Source: Corallococcus macrosporus DSM 14697
GTDB lineage: Bacteria > Myxococcota > Myxococcia > Myxococcales > Myxococcaceae
DNA length: 64,000 nucleotides
Direction of reading: 5' to 3'
NCBI RefSeq assembly: GCF_002305895.1
Contig: NZ_CP022203.1
Coordinates: forward strand, 62,001-126,000
The notes under the pieces were generated by a model. That model was not told the DNA's origin, did not search any database, and saw only the letters and a program-made list of their open reading frames with translations. Shown piece by piece: positions 1-7,876 of the stretch. Within the stretch, counting starts at the first letter, position 1. Every line of letters begins with the position of its first letter. The position numbers were made by a program, and so were the translations under genes.

Positions 1-224
1 GTGCTGGTGCTGAAGTTCGAGTCCTCGACGCAGACCGGCTTGCCATCCACCGACACCTTCTTCGTGCCCTTCGCCGTGTCCGACGACATGGCGACGTTGG
101 GGTAGGGGATGGGCACGGGGCCGGCGGGGCTGGGTGTCTTGCAGACGTCCGGAAAGGCGATGCTCGTGCCTCCGGTGTCCTTGTGAACGACGGACAGCTT
201 GTTGACACCGACGGTCGCGCTCAT
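1..224 (-). CDS. PAAR-like DUF4150 protein (T6SS spike tip), 5' part only
   Basis: The reverse strand opens with ATG at 224 and encodes MSATVGVNKLSVVHKDTGGT, then a proline/glycine-rich stretch with IPYPNVAMSSDT and VDGKPVCVEDSNF, before running off the window. The 'FPDVCKTPSPAGPVPIPYPN' type segment is the hallmark of DUF4150 PAAR-like proteins, which cap the VgrG spike of the type VI secretion system and carry or recruit effectors. Only about 74 residues are visible, so a C-terminal toxin domain cannot be excluded. The neighbouring ketosynthase-like, AHH nuclease, immunity and DUF2169 genes support a T6SS effector island. The 121-bp gap to the divergent gene at 346 would hold both promoters. 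Confidence 0.8.
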   Translation of the reverse strand, partial: MSATVGVNKLSVVHKDTGGTSIAFPDVCKTPSPAGPVPIPYPNVAMSSDTAKGTKKVSVDGKPVCVEDSNFSTS

Positions 225-345
225 GGCGGATGGCTCCTCGTCCCGGGAGTGTATCGCTCCTGGCTTCATGACACGAGTCAGGGTGGTGGCCCGTTGTATC
301 GGGCCGTGGAAGACTGGCGCTCCGGTGTGGGAGGTCGTTGCGCGC

Positions 346-1467
346 ATGCTCGGATGGGTCCAGGCGGTGGGAATGGCGTCGTCACTGGGGGCGCTGGTCC
401 CTGCCTCGGCCGCGTTCCGGGCGGGGATGTCGTGGCCCTCGGCGGCGCCGGACTTCGAGGTCTTCCTGAAGGGCGACGAGGCCCCGAGCTCCGTCACCGT
501 GCACGCGGCGGGAGAAGCCACGCTGGGGTTCTCCGGGGTGGGCCGGCTGGTGGCGTTGCTGGCGGAGGCGCTGGTGGATTTGGGGACGCGGGTGGACGTC
601 GCGGCGTTGGGGCCCGGCGTGGGGCTCTACCTGGTGCTGCCCGACCCGGAGGCGCGGGGCTTCACGACGGGGAAGGACCCCTCCGAGGAGGACCCGGACG
701 ACGCCCGCGAGCGCATCGGGCTGTTGGTGGACCGGCTGGTGAAGGGGACGTGGCAGGCGCTGGGATGGCCCGCGTGGCGAGGGCCGGTGCGTGCGTTCCC
801 CACGGGGAACGTGGCCTTCGCCCAGGCGCTGGCGGCGGCGGGCGAGGACCTGCGGACCTCCAAGGTGGAGCGCGCGCTCTTCTGCGCGGTGGACAGCTTC
901 ATCTCGCCGGAGACGCTGACGTTGCTGCATCAGCAGCAGCGCCTGAAGACACCGGGGAGGCCCACGGGGTTGATGGCGGGGGAGGCCGCGGTGGCCCTGT
1001 TGCTCACGCGCGAGGAACCCGCGGAGCCCTCCATGGCCGTCGTGCGGGTGGCGCAGGGGCGTGACGTGGCGCCGTTGGATGGGGAGCAGCCACCGGATGG
1101 GCAGGAGCTGGCCCGGCAGGTCCTCGCGGCCTTGGGGCCCTTGGGGCAGGACGCGCCCGCGCCGCTGATGGTGTCGGACCACGACGGGCAATACGCGCGA
1201 GCCTTCGAGTGGGGGATGCTCCAGGTCCGTCTGAGGGAGACGGACGCCCGCTTCGAGCGAGGCGCGGTGTGGATGCCGGCCAAGAGCTTCGGGCACACGG
1301 GCGTGGCCTCGGGAGCGGTGGCCACGGCGTTGGTCTCCCGGGCGCTGGCGCGAGGTTACGCGCCGACGTCCTCCGTGCTGGTGCTCTCCTCCGCCGAGGC
1401 AGGGGAGCGCGCCGTGATTCACCTCACAGCGCCAGGCCGTTCCAACCCTCGGCTTCGTAGACCTTGA
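346..1467 (+). CDS. Degenerate beta-ketoacyl-synthase-like protein of T6SS/toxin island
   Basis: A 373-residue thiolase-fold protein. It aligns along its length with the gene at 41025 (shared VDS..S...L..L......LKTP.R..G.M.GEAAVALL core and a C-terminal G.TG.ASG motif). The start at 346 matches the paralogue N-terminus and has GGGAGG upstream; the frame stays open further 5'. In true ketosynthases a catalytic Cys sits in a CASG motif; here the equivalent stretch (GNVAFAQALAAAGE) has none, although the GHTG histidine motif remains. It is therefore probably a non-catalytic structural or chaperone protein of the secretion locus (inference). Its last 44 bases overlap the convergent Imm11 gene and the final residues (GRSNPRLRRP) look like read-through into it. 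Confidence 0.75.
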   Translation: MLGWVQAVGMASSLGALVPASAAFRAGMSWPSAAPDFEVFLKGDEAPSSVTVHAAGEATLGFSGVGRLVALLAEALVDLGTRVDVAALGPGVGLYLVLPDPEARGFTTGKDPSEEDPDDARERIGLLVDRLVKGTWQALGWPAWRGPVRAFPTGNVAFAQALAAAGEDLRTSKVERALFCAVDSFISPETLTLLHQQQRLKTPGRPTGLMAGEAAVALLLTREEPAEPSMAVVRVAQGRDVAPLDGEQPPDGQELARQVLAALGPLGQDAPAPLMVSDHDGQYARAFEWGMLQVRLRETDARFERGAVWMPAKSFGHTGVASGAVATALVSRALARGYAPTSSVLVLSSAEAGERAVIHLTAPGRSNPRLRRP

Positions 1468-2008
1468 AGCCGGTGAGTCCTGCCTGGACGAAGGCGGCGT
1501 GTACGTCCTCACGGATGAGGATGAGGCGGCGCTCCATGGTGCAGCGGAACATCTTGGCCTGCGGGGAGATGGCCTCGTACTTCAGGGCCAGTTTCTTCAC
1601 GCGGCCAATCTGGTCCTTCGCGATGGCGTTCATCCTGTAGACGGAGCGCTCCATGTCGATGGCGTCTTCCGCGCCCTGCAGGTTGAGGAAGGCGTAGTCA
1701 GGGCTGACGACATTGCCTTTGTGGTCCTTGACGATGACGGGGAGCCACTCCGCGTTGGAGACGCCCAGTGACTCGATGAGCTTGCGCGCGCGTCCAGAGA
1801 CGAGCAGGCCGCTCATCAGGTTCGGCTGGAAGTCATGGAGGTCCCGAGCATCCGGACGGTTGTCCGAGAAAGTCACCTCGCCACCGACAGGGAACTCCTT
1901 GGTCAGGCTGATGCCTTTGTCGAACTTCCAGTCCGCCGGGCTCCCACGTGGGTAGGCGTCGATGAATCCCGCTTCGCCAAGCGTGACCTTGAGGATGAGG
2001 AAGCTCAC
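1424..2008 (-). CDS. Imm11-type (DUF1629) immunity protein, copy a
   Basis: A 194-residue protein of the Imm11/DUF1629 family, cytoplasmic proteins encoded beside polymorphic nuclease toxins. Visible conserved blocks are SPADWKF, DFQPNLMSGLLVSGRARKLIES, EWLPV and the C-terminal RRLILIRED..AAF..AGLTGF..YEAEGWNGL. It starts with GTG only 3 bp after the small gene at 2012-2368, so it is the last gene of the operon that begins with the AHH toxin at 5468. It is very close to copy c (2987-3571), including the IGRVKKLALKYE segment, showing the pair arose by block duplication. Its 3' end overlaps the convergent ketosynthase-like gene by 44 bp. Confidence 0.88.
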   Translation of the reverse strand: MSFLILKVTLGEAGFIDAYPRGSPADWKFDKGISLTKEFPVGGEVTFSDNRPDARDLHDFQPNLMSGLLVSGRARKLIESLGVSNAEWLPVIVKDHKGNVVSPDYAFLNLQGAEDAIDMERSVYRMNAIAKDQIGRVKKLALKYEAISPQAKMFRCTMERRLILIREDVHAAFVQAGLTGFKVYEAEGWNGLAL

Positions 2009-2011
2009 GGG

Positions 2012-2368
2012 TCACTCCGCATCGCTCTCTTCGTCTTCCTCTTCCAGCCAGCGCAGGAATCGCATGGCACCCACCAATGCGAGTACCGGCTCCCCTTCCT
2101 CGTTACTGAAGCGGATGGCGTCCTGTTCGTCGGTCATGCTGACCTGGACGCAGTACATGGCCATGTCCTTGCCTGGGCGGACCAGGTCCTTCATCAAGGC
2201 ATTGATGACGCGTGGATGCGCCTCCATCACCTCCGTGTAGACCTCGTCCAAGGGTACAAGCACCCCACGGACGCCCTCACGCGCGGTGACGAAGCAGGGA
2301 GACTGCTCCTCCATGACTCGGGCAACGATGTCAGCGGGCTGCTCTTCCAGGCAGTTGGCTTCGAACAT
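2012..2368 (-). CDS. Small acidic immunity-locus protein, copy a
   Basis: A 118-residue acidic protein ending in EEEDEESDAE. I do not recognise an established family. The N-terminal third (PADIVARVMEEQSPCFVTAREGVRGVLVPLDEVY, split here only by me) recalls Phd/YefM antitoxins, in which an 'x-V-I-T-R-x-G-x-x-x-A-V-L-V-P-L-D-E' strand-helix pattern is typical; this is a weak visual match. It lies 6 bp after one Imm11 gene and 3 bp before the next, so it is translated as part of the immunity operon. An almost identical copy is at 3624-3983. It may be an accessory immunity or regulatory protein. Confidence 0.7.
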   Translation of the reverse strand: MFEANCLEEQPADIVARVMEEQSPCFVTAREGVRGVLVPLDEVYTEVMEAHPRVINALMKDLVRPGKDMAMYCVQVSMTDEQDAIRFSNEEGEPVLALVGAMRFLRWLEEEDEESDAE

Positions 2369-2374
2369 GATGGG

Positions 2375-2959
2375 TCAGAGCTCCAGTCCATTCCAGCCTT
2401 CGGCTTCGTAGACCCTGAAGCCGGTCAGGCCCGCGTCTTCGAATGCATTGAGGACATCATCTCGGACGAGAATCAGCCGGCGATACGTGCTGCATCTGAA
2501 GAACTTGGCGTTGGGACTGATACTCTTGGGTTGGAGCACCAGATTCTCGATGAGACCCACTTGGTCTTTGAAAATATGATTGATTTCATATTTCGAACGA
2601 CCCATGTCAATCGCGTCTTCCGTCCCTTGGAGGTTGAGGAACGCGTAGTCGGGGCCAACGACATGCCCTTGATGGTTCCTGACGGTGACCGGGAGCCACT
2701 CCGCGTTGGAGACGCCCAGTGATTCGATGACCTTCCGAGCCTTTCCTGAGACGAGAAGATCGCTCATCAGGTTGGGCTGGAAGTCATAGAGGTTCTGGTC
2801 ATCAGGATAGTTGTCGGAGAACGAGACCTCTCCGCCCAGGGGAAACTCCTTGGCCAGGCTAACACCCCGTTCAAACTTCCAGTCAGCCGGGCTCCCACGC
2901 GGGTAGGCATCAATAAACCCTGCCTCTTCCGCCATCACCTTGAATGCGAAATATTTCAT
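2375..2959 (-). CDS. Imm11-type (DUF1629) immunity protein, copy b
   Basis: A 194-residue Imm11/DUF1629 protein with ATG start (MKYFAFKVMAEEAGFIDAYP) and the shared SPADWKF, DFQPNLMSDLLVSGKARK and C-terminal YEAEGWNGLEL blocks. Its middle (about residues 120-155: SKYEINHIFKDQVGLIENLV, then LQPKSISPNAKFFRCSTYRR) differs strongly from copies a and c. The C-terminal ...LVRDDVLNAFEDAGL resembles copy d more. The underlying DNA around 2500-2610 is visibly A+T-richer than the flanks. It probably neutralises a nuclease with a different specificity from that of a/c (inference). Gap to copy c upstream is 27 bp. Confidence 0.88.
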   Translation of the reverse strand: MKYFAFKVMAEEAGFIDAYPRGSPADWKFERGVSLAKEFPLGGEVSFSDNYPDDQNLYDFQPNLMSDLLVSGKARKVIESLGVSNAEWLPVTVRNHQGHVVGPDYAFLNLQGTEDAIDMGRSKYEINHIFKDQVGLIENLVLQPKSISPNAKFFRCSTYRRLILVRDDVLNAFEDAGLTGFRVYEAEGWNGLEL

Positions 2960-2986
2960 GGGAGCAAACTCGCCGACTTGAGGCTC

Positions 2987-3571
2987 TTAAAGCGCCAAGC
3001 CGTTCCAGCCCTCGGCTTCATAGGCCCTGAATCCGGTCAACCCTGCCTGGACGAAGGCCGCATGCACATCCTCACGAATAAGGATGAGTCGCCGCTCCAT
3101 GGTGCAACGGAACATCTTGGCCTGCGTGTTGATTGATTCATACTTGAGCGCGAGTTTCTTGACCCGGCCAATTTGATCCTTCTCCAGCGCGTCCATCCGA
3201 TAGACGGAGCGGTCCATGTCGATGGCGTCTTCAGCACCCTGCAGGTTGAGGAAGGCGTAGTCAGGGCCGACGACATTGCCTCTGTGGTCCTTGACCACGA
3301 CAGGAAGCCATTCGGCATTGGCCACTTCCAGTGACTCGATGAGTTTGCGTGCTCGGCCAGAGACGAGCAGATCGCTCATGAGATTGGGCTGGAAGTCATA
3401 GAGGTTCCTGTCATCCGGGTAGTTGTCCGAAAAGGAAACCTCTCCGCCTGCGGGAAACTCTTTGGCGAGGCTGATGCCCTCGTCGAATTTCCATTCCGCG
3501 GGGCTTCCACGAGGGTAGCTATCGATGAAGCCAGCTTCCTCGGCCATGACTTTGAAGACGAAGTACTTCAC
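2987..3571 (-). CDS. Imm11-type (DUF1629) immunity protein, copy c
   Basis: A 194-residue Imm11/DUF1629 protein starting with GTG (MKYFVFKVMAEEAGFIDSYP). It shares the AEDAIDMDRSVYRMDALEKD and QIGRVKKLALKYESINTQAK central segment with copy a, and the MFRCTMERRLILIREDVHAA tail is identical to copy a. Together with the small gene at 3624 and copy d it forms the second unit of a tandem block duplication. The 52-bp spacer before it (3572-3623) is the longest inside the operon; an AGG-containing ribosome-binding region precedes the GTG. Confidence 0.88.
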   Translation of the reverse strand: MKYFVFKVMAEEAGFIDSYPRGSPAEWKFDEGISLAKEFPAGGEVSFSDNYPDDRNLYDFQPNLMSDLLVSGRARKLIESLEVANAEWLPVVVKDHRGNVVGPDYAFLNLQGAEDAIDMDRSVYRMDALEKDQIGRVKKLALKYESINTQAKMFRCTMERRLILIREDVHAAFVQAGLTGFRAYEAEGWNGLAL

Positions 3572-3623
3572 GGACGAACCTCATGTTGAAAGAGGTTCAG
3601 GGACCGCCTCGGGTGGCTGTACC

Positions 3624-3983
3624 TCATGGCTCCTCGGAGTCCTCGTCGTTCTCCTCTTCCAGCCAGCGGAGGAATCGCATGGCACCGACCAACGCGAGCA
3701 CTGGCTCCCCTTCTTCATCAGTGAAGCGGATGGCGTCCTGTTCGTCGGTCATGCTGACCTGGACGCAGTACATGGCCATGTCCTTGCCTGGGCGGACCAG
3801 GTCCTTCATCAAGGCATTGATGACGCGTGGATGCGTCTCCAGTACCTCCGTGTAGACCTCGTCCAAGGGAACCAACACCCCACGGACGCCCTCACGCGCG
3901 GTGACGAAGCACGGAGACTGCTCCTCCATGACTCGAGCAACGATGTCAGCGGGCTGCTCTTCCAGGCAGTTGGCTTCGAACAT
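3624..3983 (-). CDS. Small acidic immunity-locus protein, copy b
   Basis: A 119-residue near-duplicate of the product of 2012-2368. The two differ at only a few positions (VLETH for VMEAH, FTDEE for FSNEE, and the acidic tail ENDEDSEEP). The shared N-terminus has the weak Phd/YefM-like 'CFVTAREGVRGVLVPLDEVY' pattern; the shared C-terminal half (VQVSMTDEQDAIRF, ALVGAMRFLRWLEE) is unfamiliar. It sits 6 bp after Imm11 copy d. Retention of two nearly identical copies argues for dosage selection or for a very recent duplication. Confidence 0.7.
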   Translation of the reverse strand: MFEANCLEEQPADIVARVMEEQSPCFVTAREGVRGVLVPLDEVYTEVLETHPRVINALMKDLVRPGKDMAMYCVQVSMTDEQDAIRFTDEEGEPVLALVGAMRFLRWLEEENDEDSEEP

Positions 3984-3989
3984 GATGCG

Positions 3990-4574
3990 TCAGAGTTCCA
4001 GTCCGTTCCAGCCTTCCGCTTCGTAGACCTTGAATCCCGTCAACCCCGCTTGCTCGAAGGCGGCAAGGACATCTTCGCGGATGAGGATGAGCCGGCGTTC
4101 CTTGGTGCAACGGAACATCTTTGCGTCGGGACGGATGGTGCTGGTGCTCAAGGCCAATTCATCAATATTTCCGATCTGGTCCTTCTCCAGGGAGTCCATC
4201 TCGTACTCCGAGCGCTCCATATCAATGGCATCTTCGGTGCCCAGGAGGTTGAGGAAGGCGTAGTCAGGACCCACGATCGTCCCCTTGTGGTCCTTGACCA
4301 CAACGGGAAGCCACTCGGCATTGGTCACACTGAGCGACTCGATGAGCTTGCGCGCTCGGCCGGAGACAAGCAGGTTTCTCATGATGTTGGGTTGGAAGTC
4401 GTAGAGATTCCGATTGTCGGGGTAGTTGGTTGAAAATGAAACCTCCCCGCCCATGGGAAAGTCTTTGGTGAGGGCGATGCCTTCGTGGAACTTCCAATCA
4501 GCAGGGCTGCCGTTTGGGAGTTCCTCGATGTAGCCAGCTTCTTCTGCCATGACTTTGAAAACAAAATATTTCAC
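3990..4574 (-). CDS. Imm11-type (DUF1629) immunity protein, copy d
   Basis: A 194-residue Imm11/DUF1629 protein with GTG start, the gene directly downstream (21 bp) of the AHH toxin and so its most likely cognate immunity factor. Conserved blocks are SPADWKF, DFQPNIMRNLLVSGRARKLIES, EWLPVVVKD and the C-terminal EAEGWNGLEL. The central segment (SEYEMDSLEKDQIGNIDELA, then LSTSTIRPDAKMFRC) is unique among the four copies, which fits a toxin-specific recognition face. The N-terminal YIEELPNGSPADWKFHEGIA also diverges. Binding to the nuclease in the cytoplasm is inferred from family knowledge only. Confidence 0.88.
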   Translation of the reverse strand: MKYFVFKVMAEEAGYIEELPNGSPADWKFHEGIALTKDFPMGGEVSFSTNYPDNRNLYDFQPNIMRNLLVSGRARKLIESLSVTNAEWLPVVVKDHKGTIVGPDYAFLNLLGTEDAIDMERSEYEMDSLEKDQIGNIDELALSTSTIRPDAKMFRCTKERRLILIREDVLAAFEQAGLTGFKVYEAEGWNGLEL

Positions 4575-4595
4575 GGACGAACCTTTATGGTCGAT

Positions 4596-5468
4596 TTAGT
4601 AAAGAGCGCCCCATTCATAGCGACTCTTGGCCTTCTTGTCTTTTGGGGCAAAACGTATGAGGGGATGCTTGTACTCCTTCCCCGCAGTGACCGACGCCAC
4701 GACTGCACGGCTTAATGCAACGAGGAGCTTCCAGTACTTGTTCTCCAACTTGTGTAATTGAGCAAAAACATCTTCGACCAACGCCGTGTGGTCCTTTTGC
4801 GAGTCGATCGCTTTCTGGAGTTTTTGGGCGATGGCTTTCATATCTTCCATCACCTGCTGCGTGTAGTTGGGATGGTCGCCCGGGTGCTGCAGCAGCGCAT
4901 GAACGGGCACGGCCCAGGCCTGGTCCGGCAGCATGATGATGTTGTGGCCGTGGTTCAGGTTGTAGTCGGACTGGAGGATGAGGCGGAGCTGCCGGTACGT
5001 GAAGGCCGGCCCGTCCTTCAGCTCATAGTAGAACGCCGAGCCCGGGAGGATGTGATGCGCCTCCCACGCGTACGGGTACTTCTGGAGCGCGGGCTTCTTG
5101 TCCTTGTCCTTGGCGCGCGGGTTGAAGTTCTCCGGCGGTCCCCCGGGGAACTCCGCGGTCTGCTTCACGAGGTCCCGGATCTCATCCAGGTACGAGTGGT
5201 CGAAGACGCGGTACACCTCACGCCCGTCCAGGGACGCGATGTAGTCGGAGCCGTTCTGCGCGTAGTCGCTGTCCTTGCCGAGCACGCCCCGCGGCGCCGC
5301 GCTGTCGTCCACGTGGTCGGCGTCGTCCGCGGCGCTGTCCTTGGGCTTCGGCTTCTTCTTCTTCGCCGCCTTGGCCGCCGTGTACTTCCGGTCGCGGCTC
5401 CGCTCGAAGATGCCCAGGAGCCGTTGCGCCAGCTCGGTGTTCATTTCGCTCGCACTGAGGTTGCTCAT
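4596..5468 (-). CDS. AHH-motif nuclease toxin
   Basis: A 290-residue protein. The N-terminal 60 residues hold a Lys-rich stretch (AAKAAKKKKPKPK) and an acidic linker. The C-terminal half carries the AHH signature EAHHILPG (H138-H139) followed by YNLNHGHNIIMLP (H173, H175) and further His at 190, 195 and 199, the layout of AHH/HNH-type treble-clef nucleases found as polymorphic toxin domains. No signal peptide or transmembrane segment is seen, so export by the T6SS (PAAR-like and DUF2169 genes nearby) is inferred. ATG at 5468 has AGAGGTGGG upstream; an in-frame GTG lies at 5480. It is the first gene of the operon with four Imm11 genes and is divergent from the Imm49-like gene. Confidence 0.85.
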   Translation of the reverse strand: MSNLSASEMNTELAQRLLGIFERSRDRKYTAAKAAKKKKPKPKDSAADDADHVDDSAAPRGVLGKDSDYAQNGSDYIASLDGREVYRVFDHSYLDEIRDLVKQTAEFPGGPPENFNPRAKDKDKKPALQKYPYAWEAHHILPGSAFYYELKDGPAFTYRQLRLILQSDYNLNHGHNIIMLPDQAWAVPVHALLQHPGDHPNYTQQVMEDMKAIAQKLQKAIDSQKDHTALVEDVFAQLHKLENKYWKLLVALSRAVVASVTAGKEYKHPLIRFAPKDKKAKSRYEWGALY

Positions 5469-5538
5469 GCGCGTACCCACCTCTCACGTCGTATGGTGCC
5501 CCAACACCCGGTTCCAGGATACGCTCTCCCGCACCTTC

Positions 5539-6324
5539 ATGGCCCGCCTCATTTCCCTCCGTGCAGACGCTGCTGGCTCCCTGGGGGAGCGGCTGAGCCG
5601 GTTCGATCCGGGCGCGGACCGCTCCAGCATTCTCGCGCGGTTGGACGCCATCACGCTCGACCTGCACCTCATCGCCGTGGCCACGCTGCTGGTGGACGGC
5701 AATCCGCAGGGCTTCTTCCTCAACCTCTGCCGCATGGCGGAGAACGGCCGCCGGGTGCAGCGCCTCCTCGCGGACAGGGGACTGGCGCCTCCCCCCGCAC
5801 GGCGAAACACCCCGCTGCTGGGCGCGCTCGCCGCGGGCCACTTCTCCCTCGCGGAAGCCGTGGCCGCCAGCTCCGCCACGCAGTGGCAGCAAGGCGCTGA
5901 GTACGAGGACGAATTCCTCTGGGCCTCCGCGCTCCAGCACCTCACGCGCGCACCGTTCGCCTCACCGGAGCCCATCCTCGTCCCGCTGGAGAAGGTGGGG
6001 CAGGCCCCCTACGCCAGCCGCGTCGCCATGGCCCGGGCCCTGGTGTCCAAGGACGCCGCCGCCTTCGCCGAGGCCTTCGCCACCGCGTGCCAGGACTACG
6101 GCCTCGACATCGAGAAGCGCGCCCGCTCGGTGGCCACGCCCGTGACGTCCTTCGCGCCGCACCGGTTCCTCTGGCTCGAAGGGCTGGCCCTCCTGCGCCT
6201 CGCCGAGCGCGCCGGCATCGCACCCGAGGACACCGGCTTCCGTTACTGCCCACCGCTGGCCCGCGTCCCCATGACGGTGACGTACAGCGGCGACTGGGCC
6301 ATCGACACGGCGCCGGCGAAGTAG
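5539..6324 (+). CDS. Imm49-like immunity protein
   Basis: A 261-residue all-helical, soluble protein resembling the Imm49 family and the product of 44208-44945: both have an N-terminal helical region, a central ...FSLAEAVAASSATQWQ.. / ..SRSIATAMTPTWMQRMEPEEDF.. segment, an 'A.ALVSKDAAAFAEAF' / 'ALSTKDTDAFDAGL' segment and a C-terminal FLWLEGLALLRLAERAGI / FVFIEGAALVQLARRLGV helix. The start at 5539 (MARLISLRADAAGS) is chosen from the paralogue length; the frame is open further upstream into the toxin promoter region. It is divergent from the AHH toxin gene with about 70 bp between starts, and so may protect against that toxin or against an effector outside the window. Confidence 0.72.
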   Translation: MARLISLRADAAGSLGERLSRFDPGADRSSILARLDAITLDLHLIAVATLLVDGNPQGFFLNLCRMAENGRRVQRLLADRGLAPPPARRNTPLLGALAAGHFSLAEAVAASSATQWQQGAEYEDEFLWASALQHLTRAPFASPEPILVPLEKVGQAPYASRVAMARALVSKDAAAFAEAFATACQDYGLDIEKRARSVATPVTSFAPHRFLWLEGLALLRLAERAGIAPEDTGFRYCPPLARVPMTVTYSGDWAIDTAPAK

Positions 6325-6330
6325 CCCTCG

Positions 6331-7374
6331 TCAGTCCGCCCCGAAGGCTTGCCCCGGCTCCAGCTTCTCCGTGCCCTCGCACGTCACCTGGATGGCGCGC
6401 AGCTCCGTGGGCTCGCGCCGCAACGCGAAGGTGCCGCGCCACACGAGGAACAGCTTCATCGCGTCCGTGTCCAACACGACGGTGTCCAGCCGCAGCGGGC
6501 CGTCCACGTCATCCAGGCGCTGGGCCCGGGGCGCGAGGACCTCCGGAGACGGCAGCGCGGGCAACTTGAACGTCAGCGGCGCACCCGGCGCGACGTGCTT
6601 CAGCAGCACGGGCTCTCCACCCCGCAGGTAGCCCGCGACGCGCTGGTCCGGCGGCGCTCCGTTGAGGAAGCGCCGGTCGAAGTCCTTCGGCAGCAGCGGG
6701 CCGCGCGACTTCTTCCACGTGTCATCGTAGGTCCCCGCGTAGGCGGCGCGAGGCTGCCAGTGCGGCTCGATGAACCCGAAGCCCGTGGGCGGCGGGCGCT
6801 GGCCCCAGGACTTCAAGGGCTCGGTGGGGGACTCCAGGTTCGGCAGCCGCAGCCCCTCCTCGAACCGGCTGCCCTTCTCACGAAAGCCCGTGCCCAGCGG
6901 GTTGCGCGGCTCGAAGGCGTTGCCGTCCTTCCCGCCGAAGGCGCGCTCGTAGCGCAGGGGAATCCGTTCGAAGGGCAGGGGCTGCGTCACCCCGATGCCG
7001 CCCATGCTCTTGAACCACGTGCGGTCTCCCAGCACGCGGACCTGCTTGTGCACCGGCCCGACGTGCAGCTCCGCGACCAGCTCGCGAGTCCCCGCCGAGG
7101 GCGCATGGGCATGGCCCACCAGCACCACATCCGTGGCGGCCTTGAAGAAGGCGCCCTCGGGCTCCAGGCGGAGGCTGGCCGCAGCGCCTCCATCCCAGCG
7201 CTCGCCCCCGGTCAGCAGCGGCGCCTGCTCGGCGGACAGCACGGGCGCGCCCCGAGGCCGCAAGTCGAACGTGGCCTTCAGCACGGGGACGAAGAGGGGC
7301 CGCAGCGCCTCGTCGGTGAGGAACAGCGGCTCGAAGGTGAAGGGCGTGAGGTTCTCGGTGGAGGGGTGCCCCAT
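6331..7374 (-). CDS. DUF2169 T6SS accessory/adaptor protein
   Basis: A 347-residue soluble protein of the DUF2169 family. Characteristic segments are the N-terminal NLTPFTFEPLFLTDEALRP, VLKATFDL, DVVLVGHAHAP, VQVRVLGDR-like KQVRVLGDRTW, PLRYERAFGG, NPLGTGF, LPNLESP and the C-terminal DTVVLDTDAMKLFLVWRG. DUF2169 proteins are linked to T6SS effector loading onto PAAR tips; in Agrobacterium one is needed for delivery of the Tde2 DNase (established knowledge, recalled). Here it is convergent with the Imm49-like gene (6-bp gap) and close to the DUF4150 gene at 1-224, which fits a chaperone role for the AHH effector. Confidence 0.85.
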   Translation of the reverse strand: MGHPSTENLTPFTFEPLFLTDEALRPLFVPVLKATFDLRPRGAPVLSAEQAPLLTGGERWDGGAAASLRLEPEGAFFKAATDVVLVGHAHAPSAGTRELVAELHVGPVHKQVRVLGDRTWFKSMGGIGVTQPLPFERIPLRYERAFGGKDGNAFEPRNPLGTGFREKGSRFEEGLRLPNLESPTEPLKSWGQRPPPTGFGFIEPHWQPRAAYAGTYDDTWKKSRGPLLPKDFDRRFLNGAPPDQRVAGYLRGGEPVLLKHVAPGAPLTFKLPALPSPEVLAPRAQRLDDVDGPLRLDTVVLDTDAMKLFLVWRGTFALRREPTELRAIQVTCEGTEKLEPGQAFGAD

Positions 7375-7435
7375 GATGAAACCTGTCTATCAGCCCGTGG
7401 ACGCGGCGAGCCACCCCGCGCCCAGGGGCCCGCCG

Positions 7436-7876
7436 TCACTGCACGGTGAAGAGGTAGTTGTTCCCGAAGTTGGAATCCCACGCCTGGCAGCCCCAGCGGC
7501 TGGTGTTCTCGAACCAGACGGCCAGCGTCCCATGCGTGCTGAGCGGGATGGCCGGCGCGGGCGGGTTGGGCGTGGAGGAGAAGCCCGCCACCCAGAAGCT
7601 GTGCACCGGCCCGTTGTTGAACCGGTAGTGGCCCGTAATCGTCCACCCGGGCGCGCCACCGTTGAGGTTGCCCCGGCACTGTGTCAGCCGGTCGACGCTG
7701 TAGTGGATGGCCGCGGTGGAGCCGAAGGGCAGCGGGTTGGGGGCGGCGGCCACGCTCCAGCCCTGCGCCGGCGACTGGAAGGTGATGCTGGAGGTGGACT
7801 GCGAGGAGGCGGCCGTCGCGGTCAGCAGCACGGCGACGGCGGCGGCGAGACACCAACGGGGGGATTGACGCGGCAA
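7436..7876 (-). CDS. Small secreted protein, DUF6209-like
   Basis: A 146-residue protein with a clear signal peptide (RWCLAAAVAVLLTATAASSQ) when started from TTG at 7876, which has GGAG seven bases upstream; no ATG lies in frame near the signal peptide. The mature part is a small beta-rich domain with YSVDRLTQCRGN, W.ITGHYRFNN and a C-terminal VWFENTSRWGCQAWDSNFGN, a pattern I associate with the DUF6209 family of secreted proteins (moderate recall). The paired Cys (in LTQCRG and WGCQAW) could form a disulphide. Function unknown. It stands alone between the T6SS island and the App1 gene. Confidence 0.72.
   Translation of the reverse strand: MPRQSPRWCLAAAVAVLLTATAASSQSTSSITFQSPAQGWSVAAAPNPLPFGSTAAIHYSVDRLTQCRGNLNGGAPGWTITGHYRFNNGPVHSFWVAGFSSTPNPPAPAIPLSTHGTLAVWFENTSRWGCQAWDSNFGNNYLFTVQ

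Larger units (their letters stand above)
1424..4574 (-). repeat. Tandem duplication of a three-gene immunity block
   Basis: Two head-to-tail units of about 1.55 kb are visible: 1424-2959 (Imm11 a, small a, Imm11 b) and 2987-4574 (Imm11 c, small b, Imm11 d). The best DNA matches are the small genes (around 2040-2370 and 3655-3985, nearly identical) and the Imm11 a/c tails (about 1440-1700 and 3000-3260). The b and d members are more diverged, mainly in the middle third of the protein. This is seen directly in the sequence; the order of duplication and divergence is inferred. Confidence 0.8.
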
